This document shows positions 26,928 through 35,724 of a stretch of 64,000 bases of DNA, one piece after another. The position numbers and the translations under genes were made by a program. The stretch is taken from the NCBI RefSeq assembly GCF_900116105.1, contig NZ_FPAC01000007.1:123862-187861 (forward strand). The letters are read 5' to 3'. Within the stretch, counting starts at the first letter, position 1. Every line of letters begins with the position of its first letter. The notes under the pieces are model-generated. The model worked only from the letters and a program-made list of their open reading frames with translations, made no database searches and was not told the DNA's origin. This DNA is from Paenibacillus sp. 453mf (GTDB lineage: Bacteria; Bacillota; Bacilli; Paenibacillales; Paenibacillaceae).

Positions 26928-27323
26928 TTAACCAGAAGTCTTCTCTTGATATGTATTTCGCGGATAGCGAATCATCAGGCTTGCTAAATTGTAATTGGAC
27001 TCAAGCGTGGCGTCCACTACAATCATTCCTTGTCGAACTCCAAAATCATAGGTGATTTCTCCATGTGTCCAGTGTCTCTTCAGCTTCAAGGTTTCTAAAG
27101 CCATCTGTCGAAAAGAAAGCCGCTGCATCTCCGTCAATCCGGTAGTGGCATGGATCTCGCTGTGCAACTGAACCGGATAATGCTTAATACCGAATTTACC
27201 AATAACATTATTCCGTATTTGCACAAATACAATTCCAGAGTCCATTCCTTTTAGCTCTTCATCAAGCTCCTTAAACACAATATCCAGCTGTCTAGGCAAT
27301 GATAGTTGATCTAGTGAGACCAT
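26928..27323 (-). CDS. Hypothetical protein, 131 aa
   Basis: A soluble protein with an excellent GGAGG site before the ATG at 27323. It starts with a polar helix (DIVFKELDEELKGMD) followed by alternating beta-like stretches (GIVFVQIRNNVIGKFGIK, GMIVVDATLESNYN). No catalytic motif, membrane segment or cysteine pair is seen, and I do not recognise the family. It is transcribed alone. Confidence 0.75.
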   Translation of the reverse strand: MVSLDQLSLPRQLDIVFKELDEELKGMDSGIVFVQIRNNVIGKFGIKHYPVQLHSEIHATTGLTEMQRLSFRQMALETLKLKRHWTHGEITYDFGVRQGMIVVDATLESNYNLASLMIRYPRNTYQEKTSG

Positions 27324-27524
27324 ATGTTAACCTCCTTAGCATATTAGACCTATTTTATATAGGGCTTGTGACTCAGTATATGACAATATTTTCCTTAATA
27401 CAACAAACTTATATTAAATTAGGAGTAATATACTAATTTTTGCGTTTATGTCAATTGAATCGGGTAGTATCCAGTCGAATATCTTCATTATTCGACACGT
27501 AAATTGTATTTTTCCATCAAAATA

Positions 27525-27560
27525 AGAAAAAAAGACCTCAACGCAAAACTGTCGAGGTCC
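27525..27560 (-). terminator. Terminator of the M3 peptidase gene
   Basis: GACCTC and GAGGTC (27534-27539 and 27554-27559) flank a 14-nt loop, with seven T following on the minus strand. Confidence 0.8.
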
Positions 27561-27593
27561 TACTTATAGGTTATCACTAGAATTTCTTCACAC

Positions 27594-29396
27594 TTAGATT
27601 ACTCGATGCTGTGTCATACTCAAAAATTGTTCAATATCTGAAATACAGAGATCGGCTGCTCCTTGCCAGAAAGCAGGTTTAGTCACATCTGTACCCAGAT
27701 GCTTCTCAGCAAGCTCCTCAACCGTCATGCGACCCGTATCACGAAGCAATGCATCGTACTTCTCTGCAAAATCACTGCCTTCTTTTTGCGCTTGTGCGTA
27801 AATCCCCATACTGAACATATATCCAAAAGTATATGGGAAGTTATAAAATGGAACATCGGTAATATAGAAATGCAATTTTGATGCCCAAAAAGTAGGATGA
27901 TACGTTCCGAGTGCGTCACAATACGCTTCGCGCTGAGCTTCCTCCATCAGTTCGGACAACTCGCTGCTGCTAAGAAGTCCTTCCTTACGTTTTTCGTAGA
28001 AGCGAGTTTCGAACAAGAAACGGGCATGGATGTTCATGAAGAAAGCAATTGAATTCTGTATCTTCTCTTCAAGCAATGCAATTTGAGCCTCTTCATCCTT
28101 CGCCTCTTTGATCAATGCATCGGATACGATGAGCTCCGCAAAGGTTGAAGCCGTCTCTGCAACGTTCATGGCATAATTTTGATTCAACAATTCCATATCA
28201 TCCATCACATGCTGATGGTATCCGTGCCCCAGCTCATGTGCCAGTGTGGACACATTGGAGGCTGTGCCTGCATACGTCATAAAAATACGAGTTTCCTTGC
28301 TCACAGGAAGGCCTGTACAGAACCCGCCTGGCCGCTTGCCTGGACGATCTTCTGCCTCAATCCACTGATGATCAAAGGCATGCTGAGCGAACTCTGCCAT
28401 TCTTGGGCTGAATTTGCGGAACTGATTCACGATGTTCACTGCAGCATCATCATACGATATCTTCTCAGAGGCGGAAGTTATCGGAGCATCAACATCTGCC
28501 CATGACAGCTGCTCGACTCCTAAGAGCTGTGCCTTACGCTCCAGAAACTTTACGAGCGTCGGTTTGGCCCGTGTAATCACATTCCACATCGCATCAAGCG
28601 TATCCTGGGACATGCGGTTAATGCTCAGAGGCTCTTTCAGAACAGAATCCCAGCCGCGTCTTTCATACAGCTTCAGACGGAATCCAGCCAGATGATTCAG
28701 CGTATCCGCACAGTAATCAGCGGCATCACTCCATGCCTTCTCCCAGTCTTGTAGAAGCTTCTCCCGTACATTCCGGTCTGGATCCTGCAATTTATTAGCC
28801 GCTTGGCCAGCGGATAGATATACGGTTTCTCCATTCACCTCAAATGGGACACGAACCTTGCTCACGATCGTATCATAGAATTCTCCCCAGCCATGGTAAC
28901 CATCAACGGCAAGATCCAGTGCAAGATTCTCCAGCTCAGGAGACATCTTTTCTTTGGCTTTTAATCTGCTCTCATTTAATACAAATGAGATTGGCTTAAT
29001 TTCAGGCCGTTCCATCCATGCGGACCACACTGCATCCGACGTTCTTTCAAAAAGGCTGTCAAACATCGTCTGAACAGCTGCGAGTCTTGCTGATAAGGCG
29101 GCGATTCTGCCGCTTAACTGTACAGCCTTCTTGTCATCCTGATTCTGGGCTCCAAGACAAGCTGTAAAAGAAGATCCTTCATACAACCTCGCTGCTGCAT
29201 CTTGAAGCTGGTCAAGCAAAGAATCCAAAGCATATGTATCCTCTATAGCCTTCGGTACTTGATATTCATTAATTGCCTTGTCCAGTACAGCGACATCCTG
29301 TTCCAGCTGCTTCAAGTATTCTGCAAATGATGCTGAGGATGAACCGCCGCTAAAAACGGATTCCAAATCCCAGGTTTGCTTCAGTGTTGTACTCAT
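27594..29396 (-). CDS. M3-family oligoendopeptidase (PepF-like)
   Basis: A cytoplasmic zinc peptidase of 600 residues that degrades short peptides. The zinc site is HELGHGYHQH, with the third ligand expected in AETASTFAELIVSD. The substrate-binding region FYNFPYTFGYMFSMGIYAQ near the C-terminus fits the family. The start is the ATG at 29396 behind GAGGTGGAG; the frame extends seven codons further without a site. Confidence 0.93.
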   Translation of the reverse strand: MSTTLKQTWDLESVFSGGSSSASFAEYLKQLEQDVAVLDKAINEYQVPKAIEDTYALDSLLDQLQDAAARLYEGSSFTACLGAQNQDDKKAVQLSGRIAALSARLAAVQTMFDSLFERTSDAVWSAWMERPEIKPISFVLNESRLKAKEKMSPELENLALDLAVDGYHGWGEFYDTIVSKVRVPFEVNGETVYLSAGQAANKLQDPDRNVREKLLQDWEKAWSDAADYCADTLNHLAGFRLKLYERRGWDSVLKEPLSINRMSQDTLDAMWNVITRAKPTLVKFLERKAQLLGVEQLSWADVDAPITSASEKISYDDAAVNIVNQFRKFSPRMAEFAQHAFDHQWIEAEDRPGKRPGGFCTGLPVSKETRIFMTYAGTASNVSTLAHELGHGYHQHVMDDMELLNQNYAMNVAETASTFAELIVSDALIKEAKDEEAQIALLEEKIQNSIAFFMNIHARFLFETRFYEKRKEGLLSSSELSELMEEAQREAYCDALGTYHPTFWASKLHFYITDVPFYNFPYTFGYMFSMGIYAQAQKEGSDFAEKYDALLRDTGRMTVEELAEKHLGTDVTKPAFWQGAADLCISDIEQFLSMTQHRVI

Positions 29397-29539
29397 TTTT
29401 CTCCACCTCAATCTCAAAAATTATAATAAAATACACAAAACATGTTTGAAGTACGCTTATTCAAGGTGTATAACTAATACTATATCAGAATTTAGCCAAG
29501 CCCACTTTGATTAAATTGTTTATTACCGGAGGAAACTTA

Positions 29540-29734
29540 ATGAGACCTTTACAAATATCTGCGGATACCGCAGTCACACTGTCCAAGAAGTTAGGAATTC
29601 CCATTGAGCAGCTGATGCATATGCCACAGCACATTCTTATGCAAAAGCTGGCCGAGCTTTCCAAGGAGGACATCAAGCAAGAGCAGAATCAAGCTGAGTC
29701 TCCTGACGACAACGAGAAGGATTCCACTTCATGA
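29540..29734 (+). CDS. yycC: YycC-like small protein
   Basis: A 64-residue protein starting MRPLQISADTAVTLSKKLGI, followed by EQLMHMPQHILMQKL. This matches B. subtilis YycC as I recall it, with a longer acidic tail here. The function is unknown. CCGGAGGAA precedes the ATG. Its stop overlaps the next gene's start (ATGA), so the two are translationally coupled. Confidence 0.75.
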   Translation: MRPLQISADTAVTLSKKLGIPIEQLMHMPQHILMQKLAELSKEDIKQEQNQAESPDDNEKDSTS

Positions 29735-29964
29735 TTCCATTTGAGAACACCTGGCCTTATGATATCGTGATGGGGGATATTTATGTCCAGTACTGTCCTT
29801 TCTGTGATCAAGAAAATGTGCTGCTGCCGCTGAAGCCTAAAGAACTGATTCGCATTCGCGAAGGCAAAAAGAGGCTGCTCGTATTTCCATGCTGCAACAA
29901 CCGGGTCACACTGCTCGATAATGACCAGGATTATTTTCTGGCAGATCAGCGGCTACGTAAATAA
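29731..29964 (+). CDS. Small putative zinc-ribbon protein
   Basis: A 77-residue soluble protein with CPFC near residue 22 and CC near residue 54, a spacing that could bind one zinc ion. It overlaps the YycC gene by four bases (ATGA). The family is not recognised. A strong terminator follows 10-15 nt after the stop. Confidence 0.75.
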   Translation: MIPFENTWPYDIVMGDIYVQYCPFCDQENVLLPLKPKELIRIREGKKRLLVFPCCNNRVTLLDNDQDYFLADQRLRK

Positions 29965-29972
29965 AATAGTGC

Positions 29973-29999
29973 AAAAAAAACGCCGAATGGCGTTTTTTT
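29973..29999. terminator. Bidirectional terminator
   Basis: AAACGCC-GAAT-GGCGTTT with A- and T-runs on both sides closes the yycC pair and the convergent globin gene. Confidence 0.9.
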
Positions 30000-30008
30000 G
30001 TTTTCTGT

Positions 30009-30392
30009 TTATTCTGACGGGGTATTAATGAAATGATAAGCCGGACCTGAGAGACGTTTCAGCGTAAATTCTCTTACAGAATCGGGCAAATCCTGCTCCT
30101 GCAGAGCTGCTGCCATACAGGATAGCCAAGCCTGAGCCCGTTCCTCCGTGACAGGGAAAGGTAGATGCCTTGCCCTCATCATAGGATGACCAAAGGCGTC
30201 CGAATAAAGGGGGGGTCCTCCAAAGAATTGACTTAGGAACATATATTGTTTATCCATAACAGGCTGGATATCTTCAGGGAATAGAGGGGACAACAGTTCA
30301 TTCTGTTGAACCTTGGGATAAAATGCTTCCACCAATGCCCGAACTCCCTTGTCTCCGCCCAGATTTTCATATAGCGTTTTGTTAGGATCCAT
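30009..30392 (-). CDS. Truncated hemoglobin (group II, YjbI-like)
   Basis: A 127-residue 2-on-2 globin. It begins with TLYENLGGDKGVRALVEAFY and has the short CD-loop region LFPEDIQP. The proximal histidine is probably in GHPMMRARHLPF, and the later Trp is in AWLSCM. Such proteins bind O2 or NO and are linked to redox or nitrosative stress. It stands alone. Confidence 0.92.
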   Translation of the reverse strand: MDPNKTLYENLGGDKGVRALVEAFYPKVQQNELLSPLFPEDIQPVMDKQYMFLSQFFGGPPLYSDAFGHPMMRARHLPFPVTEERAQAWLSCMAAALQEQDLPDSVREFTLKRLSGPAYHFINTPSE

Positions 30393-30489
30393 TACTACTG
30401 CGCCTTCTTTCTATAATCAACTTGAAGCTATTTTATCATGTCGCTCAGCATAACTAAATACAATACCTAATTTACATGGCTCTACAGAC

Positions 30490-30531
30490 AAAAAAAGACA
30501 AGAGCCTCTCTATCTATAGGTCTCTTGTCTT
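30490..30531 (-). terminator. Terminator of the 32-aa membrane ORF
   Basis: On the minus strand AAGACAAGAG and CTCTTGTCTT pair, with a CCT/AGG inner extension, followed by seven T. Its presence supports transcription of the tiny ORF upstream. Confidence 0.85.
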
Positions 30532-30586
30532 ATAAATATTACATCTCAAGTAACGCTTAGCAGCGTTGTTTGACGCATCCAGCCAT

Positions 30587-30685
30587 TTAATAACTGCGCC
30601 AATCTTCTTCACCCGGATGGGTGTGAGCTTCACGCATCACATACACGATAGCGCAGACGAGTATACCGGCTATAATTCCCATCAT
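30587..30685 (-). CDS. Very small single-pass membrane protein (32 aa)
   Basis: The ORF reads MMGIIAGILVCAIVYVMREA and ends in an acidic, histidine-containing tail (HTHPGEEDWRSY). GGAG lies 7 nt before the first ATG, and a terminator follows about 55 bp after the stop. One hydrophobic helix is predicted. The function is unknown. The rest of the 30393-30902 gap shows only this gene, its terminator and an AT-rich stretch. Confidence 0.6.
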   Translation of the reverse strand: MMGIIAGILVCAIVYVMREAHTHPGEEDWRSY

Positions 30686-30902
30686 GACATCACTCCATCC
30701 TCAAAAATTTGAAAATCCGACATTTGAAAAAAGGACTTTAGTCTTATTTTTTATATTAAATATATATTATCATAGAATACTTTAAATTACAGCTAATTTG
30801 GAAACGCTTACTTTATTTTTTTGTCCTGTTTGTCCAAAAAAGATCATATATTAACTAGACTCAGTTGATGAGAAATGTAAGTTACGGGAGGAACTACTGC
30901 TC

Positions 30903-32126
30903 ATGAAACGTCTAGTTATTCCGCTAAGCATAGTGTTTGGCCTTCTCATTATATGCATATTCATGATGTTTTATCCGGCAGCGGTGTGGAATGCGGGAGT
31001 GCGCGGTCTGTCCATCTGGTGGGATGTTCTCTTTCCTTCTTTATTCCCGTTCTTTGTCATATCCGAGCTGCTGCTCGGTCTTGGCATCGTCCATTTTACA
31101 GGCACACTCCTTCATCCACTTATGAGACCTGTATTTCGTATACCTGGCACAGGCGGCTTTGTTGCTGCGATCAGCTATGCTTCAGGTTATCCGATTGGAG
31201 CCAAATTGACGGCCAAGCTGTGGGAGAAGAAACAAATTACCCGTGATGAGGGCGAGCGTCTGGTCGCCTTTACGACAACATCCGATCCCATCTTCCTGAT
31301 CGGGGCCGTATCCGTCGGTTTTTTTCAGCTCCCTGCCGTTGCGGTTATGCTGGCTATCGCTCATTATGGAGCAGGACTGATCGTGGGCCTGCTTATGCGA
31401 TTTCACGGAAAAAAAGATTCTACAGCTGAGTCAGAACAGCCTGTTGATAAGCCCCATCGTCTCCGAGGTGCGCTTGAAGCCATGCACAAGGCACGTATTG
31501 AGGACGGTAGAACCATGGGGGAATTACTTAGGCAGGCTATACAGTCATCTCTTCAGCTTATTACCGTCGTCGGGGGCCTTGTTGTCTTTTTTTGCGTTAT
31601 ATTGGAAGTCTTCACCCAAGCAGGACTGATGACCGGCATGTATCATACAGTGGAGCTGATGCTTAAGACTCTCGGGCTGCCGCCGGAGATTTCCCAATCC
31701 CTAGTAGGAGGGCTATTTGAAGTTACACTCGGTGCTCGTTATGCCGGAACGCTTGCAGAAATTCCGTTAATGTATAAAGTGGCTGCTGCTGCTTGTGTTT
31801 TATCTTGGGGAGGACTTTCAGTCCACGCCCAAGTCGTCAGTATCCTTAACCCCACTCCATTACGATATGCGCCTTTCTTAATAGCACGACTTGTCCATGC
31901 ATTGCTATCCGGAATGATTGTATTTCTGTGCTGGGACTTGGTCATGTTCGATCAGAATACATCCATCATGCCGTGGCCTAATAAATTTGACTCGTTATCA
32001 TTTCCATCGGCCATCTTCCAAGCTGTACCTTATCAAATAGCACTCACCTTAGTGATCATCTCCTTTTTATTCATGCTGACCTTAATCCGTATCCTCATCC
32101 AGCATCTCAGTTCCAGATTCAGGTAA
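30903..32126 (+). CDS. ylbJ: Sporulation integral membrane protein YlbJ
   Basis: A 407-residue polytopic protein with nucleoside-recognition-type domains. The stretches WWDVLFPSLFPFFVISELL, GYPIGAKLT and FTTTSDPIFLIGAV are typical of YlbJ, which is needed for normal cortex formation in B. subtilis. GGGAGG precedes the ATG. A CATATATT sequence about 55 bp upstream could be part of a sporulation promoter, but I cannot define it. Confidence 0.88.
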   Translation: MKRLVIPLSIVFGLLIICIFMMFYPAAVWNAGVRGLSIWWDVLFPSLFPFFVISELLLGLGIVHFTGTLLHPLMRPVFRIPGTGGFVAAISYASGYPIGAKLTAKLWEKKQITRDEGERLVAFTTTSDPIFLIGAVSVGFFQLPAVAVMLAIAHYGAGLIVGLLMRFHGKKDSTAESEQPVDKPHRLRGALEAMHKARIEDGRTMGELLRQAIQSSLQLITVVGGLVVFFCVILEVFTQAGLMTGMYHTVELMLKTLGLPPEISQSLVGGLFEVTLGARYAGTLAEIPLMYKVAAAACVLSWGGLSVHAQVVSILNPTPLRYAPFLIARLVHALLSGMIVFLCWDLVMFDQNTSIMPWPNKFDSLSFPSAIFQAVPYQIALTLVIISFLFMLTLIRILIQHLSSRFR

Positions 32127-32211
32127 TGTCTAGAACTTTACGTATATTGATTGTTTTCTCTCCTGAAATTGGATATCATCGAGTTATACTGATGACAAAG
32201 GAGCTTTCATC

Positions 32212-33015
32212 TTGAGATATTATGTTCAGGACAGAGGAGACTCTTTATCCATTGAATTAGCTGGGCAGTTTCATAAGCTGGCCAAGGAGCATGGATTTGT
32301 TCTCGATGCCAAATCACCGGAGATTGTGATATCGATCGGTGGAGATGGAACCATGCTGCAAGCATTTCACACCTTCACAGACCGGATTCCCGATATCGCA
32401 TTCGTCGGAGTTCATACCGGCCATCTGGGCTTTTACGCAGATTGGAAGGCAGACGAGCTCGAAGATCTGATACAGCTTATGGCTGAAGGGAATAAGGATA
32501 CTGCCCATTCCCCTCGTATCGTTGAGTATCCGTTAATTGAACTGGAGATTCGTCGCAAATCTGGTGTCAGTTCCATGATCGCCCTTAATGAATTCACGTT
32601 AAAAGGTGTAGATGGCACCGTGGTTGCCCAGGTCGATATTAACGATGTCACGTTTGAAATGTTCCGCGGTGACGGAATTTGTGTATCCACTCCTTCTGGA
32701 AGCACGGCGTACAACAAAGCGCTCGGCGGCGCTATGGTTCATCCCACCATTGAAGCGATGCAGATTGCAGAGATTGCATCCATTAATAATCGGGTCTACC
32801 GGACATTAGGTTCGCCGGTTGTTTTACCGAAGCACCATCATTGCGATATCTTCTCTCGCAAATCTCAACGACTGCTGCTGACCATTGACCATGTAAACCT
32901 GACAGTAGATGATCTGATATCTGTAAAATGCCAGGTTTCCACCCAGAAGGTCAGCTTTGCCAGATATCGCCCGTATCCTTTCTGGGATCGGGTGCGAACT
33001 GCATTTTTGGACTAA
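32212..33015 (+). CDS. nadK: NAD kinase
   Basis: It phosphorylates NAD to NADP in the cytoplasm. The 267-residue protein has the GGDGTML catalytic motif, the NE motif in ALNEFTLKG, and the GDGICVSTPSGSTAYNKALG substrate loop. It starts with TTG 32212 behind AAAGGAG (8-nt spacer). It is just downstream of ylbJ on the same strand. NADP from this enzyme is the cofactor of the two glucose-6-phosphate dehydrogenases in this window. Confidence 0.95.
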   Translation: MRYYVQDRGDSLSIELAGQFHKLAKEHGFVLDAKSPEIVISIGGDGTMLQAFHTFTDRIPDIAFVGVHTGHLGFYADWKADELEDLIQLMAEGNKDTAHSPRIVEYPLIELEIRRKSGVSSMIALNEFTLKGVDGTVVAQVDINDVTFEMFRGDGICVSTPSGSTAYNKALGGAMVHPTIEAMQIAEIASINNRVYRTLGSPVVLPKHHHCDIFSRKSQRLLLTIDHVNLTVDDLISVKCQVSTQKVSFARYRPYPFWDRVRTAFLD

Positions 33016-33020
33016 AATAA

Positions 33021-33048
33021 AAAGCAGCTCCTTATGAGGAGCTGCTTT
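33021..33048. terminator. Bidirectional terminator shared by nadK and yutD
   Basis: AAAGCAGCTCC pairs with GGAGCTGCTTT. The TAA of the yutD-like gene lies in the 6-nt loop, so this gene's last codons form one arm of the stem. Confidence 0.9.
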
Positions 33049-33529
33049 TTATTTTGTCCATCTTCTCTTTATCCTTGGATTCTTTGGAATCTTTGGGTTC
33101 CTTTGGTTCCTTTGGTTCCTTTGGTTCCTTTGGTTCCTTTGGTTCCTTTGGTTCCTTAGGCTCCATAGGCTCCTTGGACTCCTTAGCTTCCTTCGCAGTC
33201 TTGGATTCCTTATGCTCCTTGCTGCTGTTATCTTTGTGTTCTTTGTTCTCTTTAGGTTCCTTATGTTTCTGTAGCACAAAATAAGCACATCCAAAGTTGC
33301 AGTACTCGTTAATATAATCAACCATTCCCGCTATCGATGTATCCTTGCTCGCTTTTGGATGGTTATCGCGGTAGAAGCCTTTGAGTCGGAGTTGATTGTA
33401 GCCCCAATCCCCAATGATGTAATCATAGCGTTCCAGGACTTCACTATACCGGTCACGAAAGGCTTCCGGATTCCAACCATTTCGATAGTCCTGTAATACT
33501 TCGTAAGTTTTGCCGCTAATCTGAATCAA
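33032..33529 (-). CDS. yutD: YutD-family protein with a repetitive Pro-Lys-Glu tail
   Basis: Residues 1-88 match the YutD family (RNGWNPEAFRDRYSEVLERY, GDWGYNQLRLKGF, EYCNFGCAYFVL), which in B. subtilis is about 100 residues long and of unknown function. Here 77 more residues follow, rich in Lys, Glu and Ser, with about eight PKE tripeptides in a row. The start is TTG 33529 after GGAAGGAAG. It is downstream of lipA on the same strand, as in B. subtilis. Confidence 0.85.
   Translation of the reverse strand: MIQISGKTYEVLQDYRNGWNPEAFRDRYSEVLERYDYIIGDWGYNQLRLKGFYRDNHPKASKDTSIAGMVDYINEYCNFGCAYFVLQKHKEPKENKEHKDNSSKEHKESKTAKEAKESKEPMEPKEPKEPKEPKEPKEPKEPKEPKDSKESKDKEKMDKIKSSSS
33096..33158. repeat. 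Nine-base tandem repeat (GGTTCCTTT) inside yutD
   Basis: Seven head-to-tail copies, six exact and the last ending TTA, encode Pro-Lys-Glu on the minus strand. The unit is a multiple of three, so copy changes alter length but not frame. Confidence 0.95.
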
Positions 33530-33584
33530 AACCGTCTTCCTTCCTTTCTATCCAAACCGCCCATGAAGTTCAGGCCTGCTCTTA

Positions 33585-34472
33585 TCATACTACATTATTA
33601 GCATTCGCGGCAGACTTAACTTGTTCATGTGCATGGTAAGAACTTCTGACCATTGGCCCTGATTCAACATGGCTGAAGCCACGAGCAAGGCCTTCATCTT
33701 TGAGCTTAGAAAATTCTTCAGGTGTTACATATCTTTCAACAAACAAATGCTTATCCGAAGGCTGCAAATACTGACCGATCGTCATAATATCACAGTCTAC
33801 GCTTCTCAAATCATCCATGGTTTGCAGTATTTCTTCCCAAGTCTCCCCCAAGCCCAGCATAATACTGGATTTCGTTGGAATATGGGGCTGCATTTTTTTG
33901 GCACGCTCAAGCAGCATGAGTGAACGCTTATATTTGGCTTTTGCCCGCACTTTGTCAGACAAACGCTCGACAGTTTCCATGTTGTGATTAAGGATGTCGG
34001 GCTTCGCGTCCATCACAATCTTTAAAGCCTCTTCGTTTCCAAGAAAATCCGGAATTAGTACCTCTACACTGCAAAAAGGCAGTTTTCTGCGAATGGCATG
34101 AATGGTCTCTGCGAAGATGGAAGCTCCTCCGTCTCGAAGATCATCTCTGGCCACACTTGTGACGACACAATGCTTAAGATTCATTTGCTCTGCTGCTTCT
34201 GCAACTCGCTCAGGCTCTTTCAAATCCAGCTCTGTAGGCAGCCCAGTATTAACAGCACAGAATCGGCAGGCTCTTGTACATATGTCACCCAGTATCATAA
34301 AAGTTGCTGTTCGGTTAGCCCAGCATTCATAAATATTCGGACAACGTGCTTCTTCACAAACCGTGTGCAGCGTCTTTGAACGCATCATATCTTTGATTTC
34401 TTGATAGTTATCTCCCGTAGTCAGCTTGATCTTGATCCATTCGGGTTTCGGTTCTTTTATTTTATTCGCCAA
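33585..34472 (-). CDS. lipA: Lipoyl synthase
   Basis: A radical-SAM enzyme of 295 residues that inserts two sulfurs into protein-bound octanoyl groups. The auxiliary cluster motif is CEEARCPNIYEC and the radical-SAM motif is CTRACRFC. The C-terminal MVRSSYHA fits the family's RSS end. AAGAAGGG lies upstream of the ATG. It forms a syntenic block with yutD and the divergent lytH-yunB pair. Confidence 0.96.
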   Translation of the reverse strand: MANKIKEPKPEWIKIKLTTGDNYQEIKDMMRSKTLHTVCEEARCPNIYECWANRTATFMILGDICTRACRFCAVNTGLPTELDLKEPERVAEAAEQMNLKHCVVTSVARDDLRDGGASIFAETIHAIRRKLPFCSVEVLIPDFLGNEEALKIVMDAKPDILNHNMETVERLSDKVRAKAKYKRSLMLLERAKKMQPHIPTKSSIMLGLGETWEEILQTMDDLRSVDCDIMTIGQYLQPSDKHLFVERYVTPEEFSKLKDEGLARGFSHVESGPMVRSSYHAHEQVKSAANANNVV

Positions 34473-34668
34473 AAGAGACCCTTCTTTCTATATCAAGTTA
34501 GAATTTTCGCACGGAACACATTATAACATGGATTTATGGAAATAAGCTCCAAATCAAAATATTTGTGGCTCTTGGACTCCAGCTTTTTTATGTAAAAGAC
34601 GGATAAAAACGATGCTGATGTGTGAACCTAAATACAACGAAAATATGAAGAAAGGAGGATTGGCTTTT

Positions 34669-35724
34669 TTGATACGGATTCAGAAGAAAAAATGGTTGAA
34701 CCTCGGCGTAACGCTGATCATATCTGCTGCTCTCTTTGCTTCATCAATACCGGAAGCCTATGCAAAAAGTGAGGATAAGAAGCCTGTTGCTAAGGAAGAG
34801 ATATATAAGGAACGCAAAATTCTGTATGACCAAATCAGTGCTGTCAGCGGTGTTCCATGGTATTACTTGGCCGCCATTGATCAATATGAACGTACGATGA
34901 CAAAGGTACATCCGAAGGACCGCGCCCATGAAGAGCGGTTGACCGGGGTGTTTTTTGAACCTCAGCTCTGGTCCGGTATCTTAAATCCAGATTCTACAGA
35001 TAGGAATCCATTATCCATTGAGGTATTCGGCGGATATGGGTTAGATGGCACTGGTGACAATATTGCCGATCCTAACAATGATTATGATGTCCTCTACAGT
35101 ATGGCGAGAATCACATCTAAATACGGTTTATCTTCAGATGATTTAGGCATTGCCTTGTGGCAGTATTATCAAAATTCCAGATCCGTACAGCGTATCCAGC
35201 AATTCGCAAAGATTTATAAGCATTTTGATACATTGGATCTTGCTCAGCATGCTTTTCCTTTACCCCTAAGCAACTCCTACTCCTATCGCAGCACCTGGGG
35301 AATGAGCCGAAGCTGGGGCGGTCGACGAATCCATGAAGGAACAGACCTGTTTGCCCCTCACGGATATCCTGTTCGAAGCACATGCTATGGGGTTATTGAG
35401 ATCAAAGGGTGGAATCCCTTTGGAGGATGGCGGGTAGGAATAAGAGACCTGGATAACCATTATCATTATTACGCGCACCTCTCCGGTTTTGATAAATCTG
35501 TTCATGTTGGCAGCCTTGTGACTCCAGGACAAAACATCGGATGGGTGGGCAGCTCAGGTTATGGCAAGCCGGGTACCCAAGGGAAATTCCCCCCTCATCT
35601 GCACTATGGTATTTACCGTGACAGCGGCTTAACTGAATGGTCCTTTGACCCTTATCCACTATTGAGACAATGGGAGAATGACGAGTATCGAGCACGTAAA
35701 GCCAAGAAAAATAGCAAAAAATAA
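34669..35724 (+). CDS. lytH: LytH-like M23 peptidase, sporulation L-Ala-D-Glu endopeptidase
   Basis: The protein has 351 residues from the TTG at 34669, which follows AAAGGAGG by 10 nt; the frame continues upstream without a better site. A signal peptide or anchor spans about residues 8-30. A domain around VSGVPWYYLAAIDQYER precedes the LytM/M23 zinc domain with HEGTDLFAP and HLHYG. In B. subtilis LytH trims peptide side chains during cortex maturation. Identification leans on synteny with lipA, yutD and yunB as well as the domain. Confidence 0.85.
   Translation: MIRIQKKKWLNLGVTLIISAALFASSIPEAYAKSEDKKPVAKEEIYKERKILYDQISAVSGVPWYYLAAIDQYERTMTKVHPKDRAHEERLTGVFFEPQLWSGILNPDSTDRNPLSIEVFGGYGLDGTGDNIADPNNDYDVLYSMARITSKYGLSSDDLGIALWQYYQNSRSVQRIQQFAKIYKHFDTLDLAQHAFPLPLSNSYSYRSTWGMSRSWGGRRIHEGTDLFAPHGYPVRSTCYGVIEIKGWNPFGGWRVGIRDLDNHYHYYAHLSGFDKSVHVGSLVTPGQNIGWVGSSGYGKPGTQGKFPPHLHYGIYRDSGLTEWSFDPYPLLRQWENDEYRARKAKKNSKK

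Noticed and set aside
33054..33284. Gly-Ser-Phe repeat protein on the plus strand
   Set aside because: It is the antisense reading of the PKE repeat in yutD and has no ribosome-binding site.
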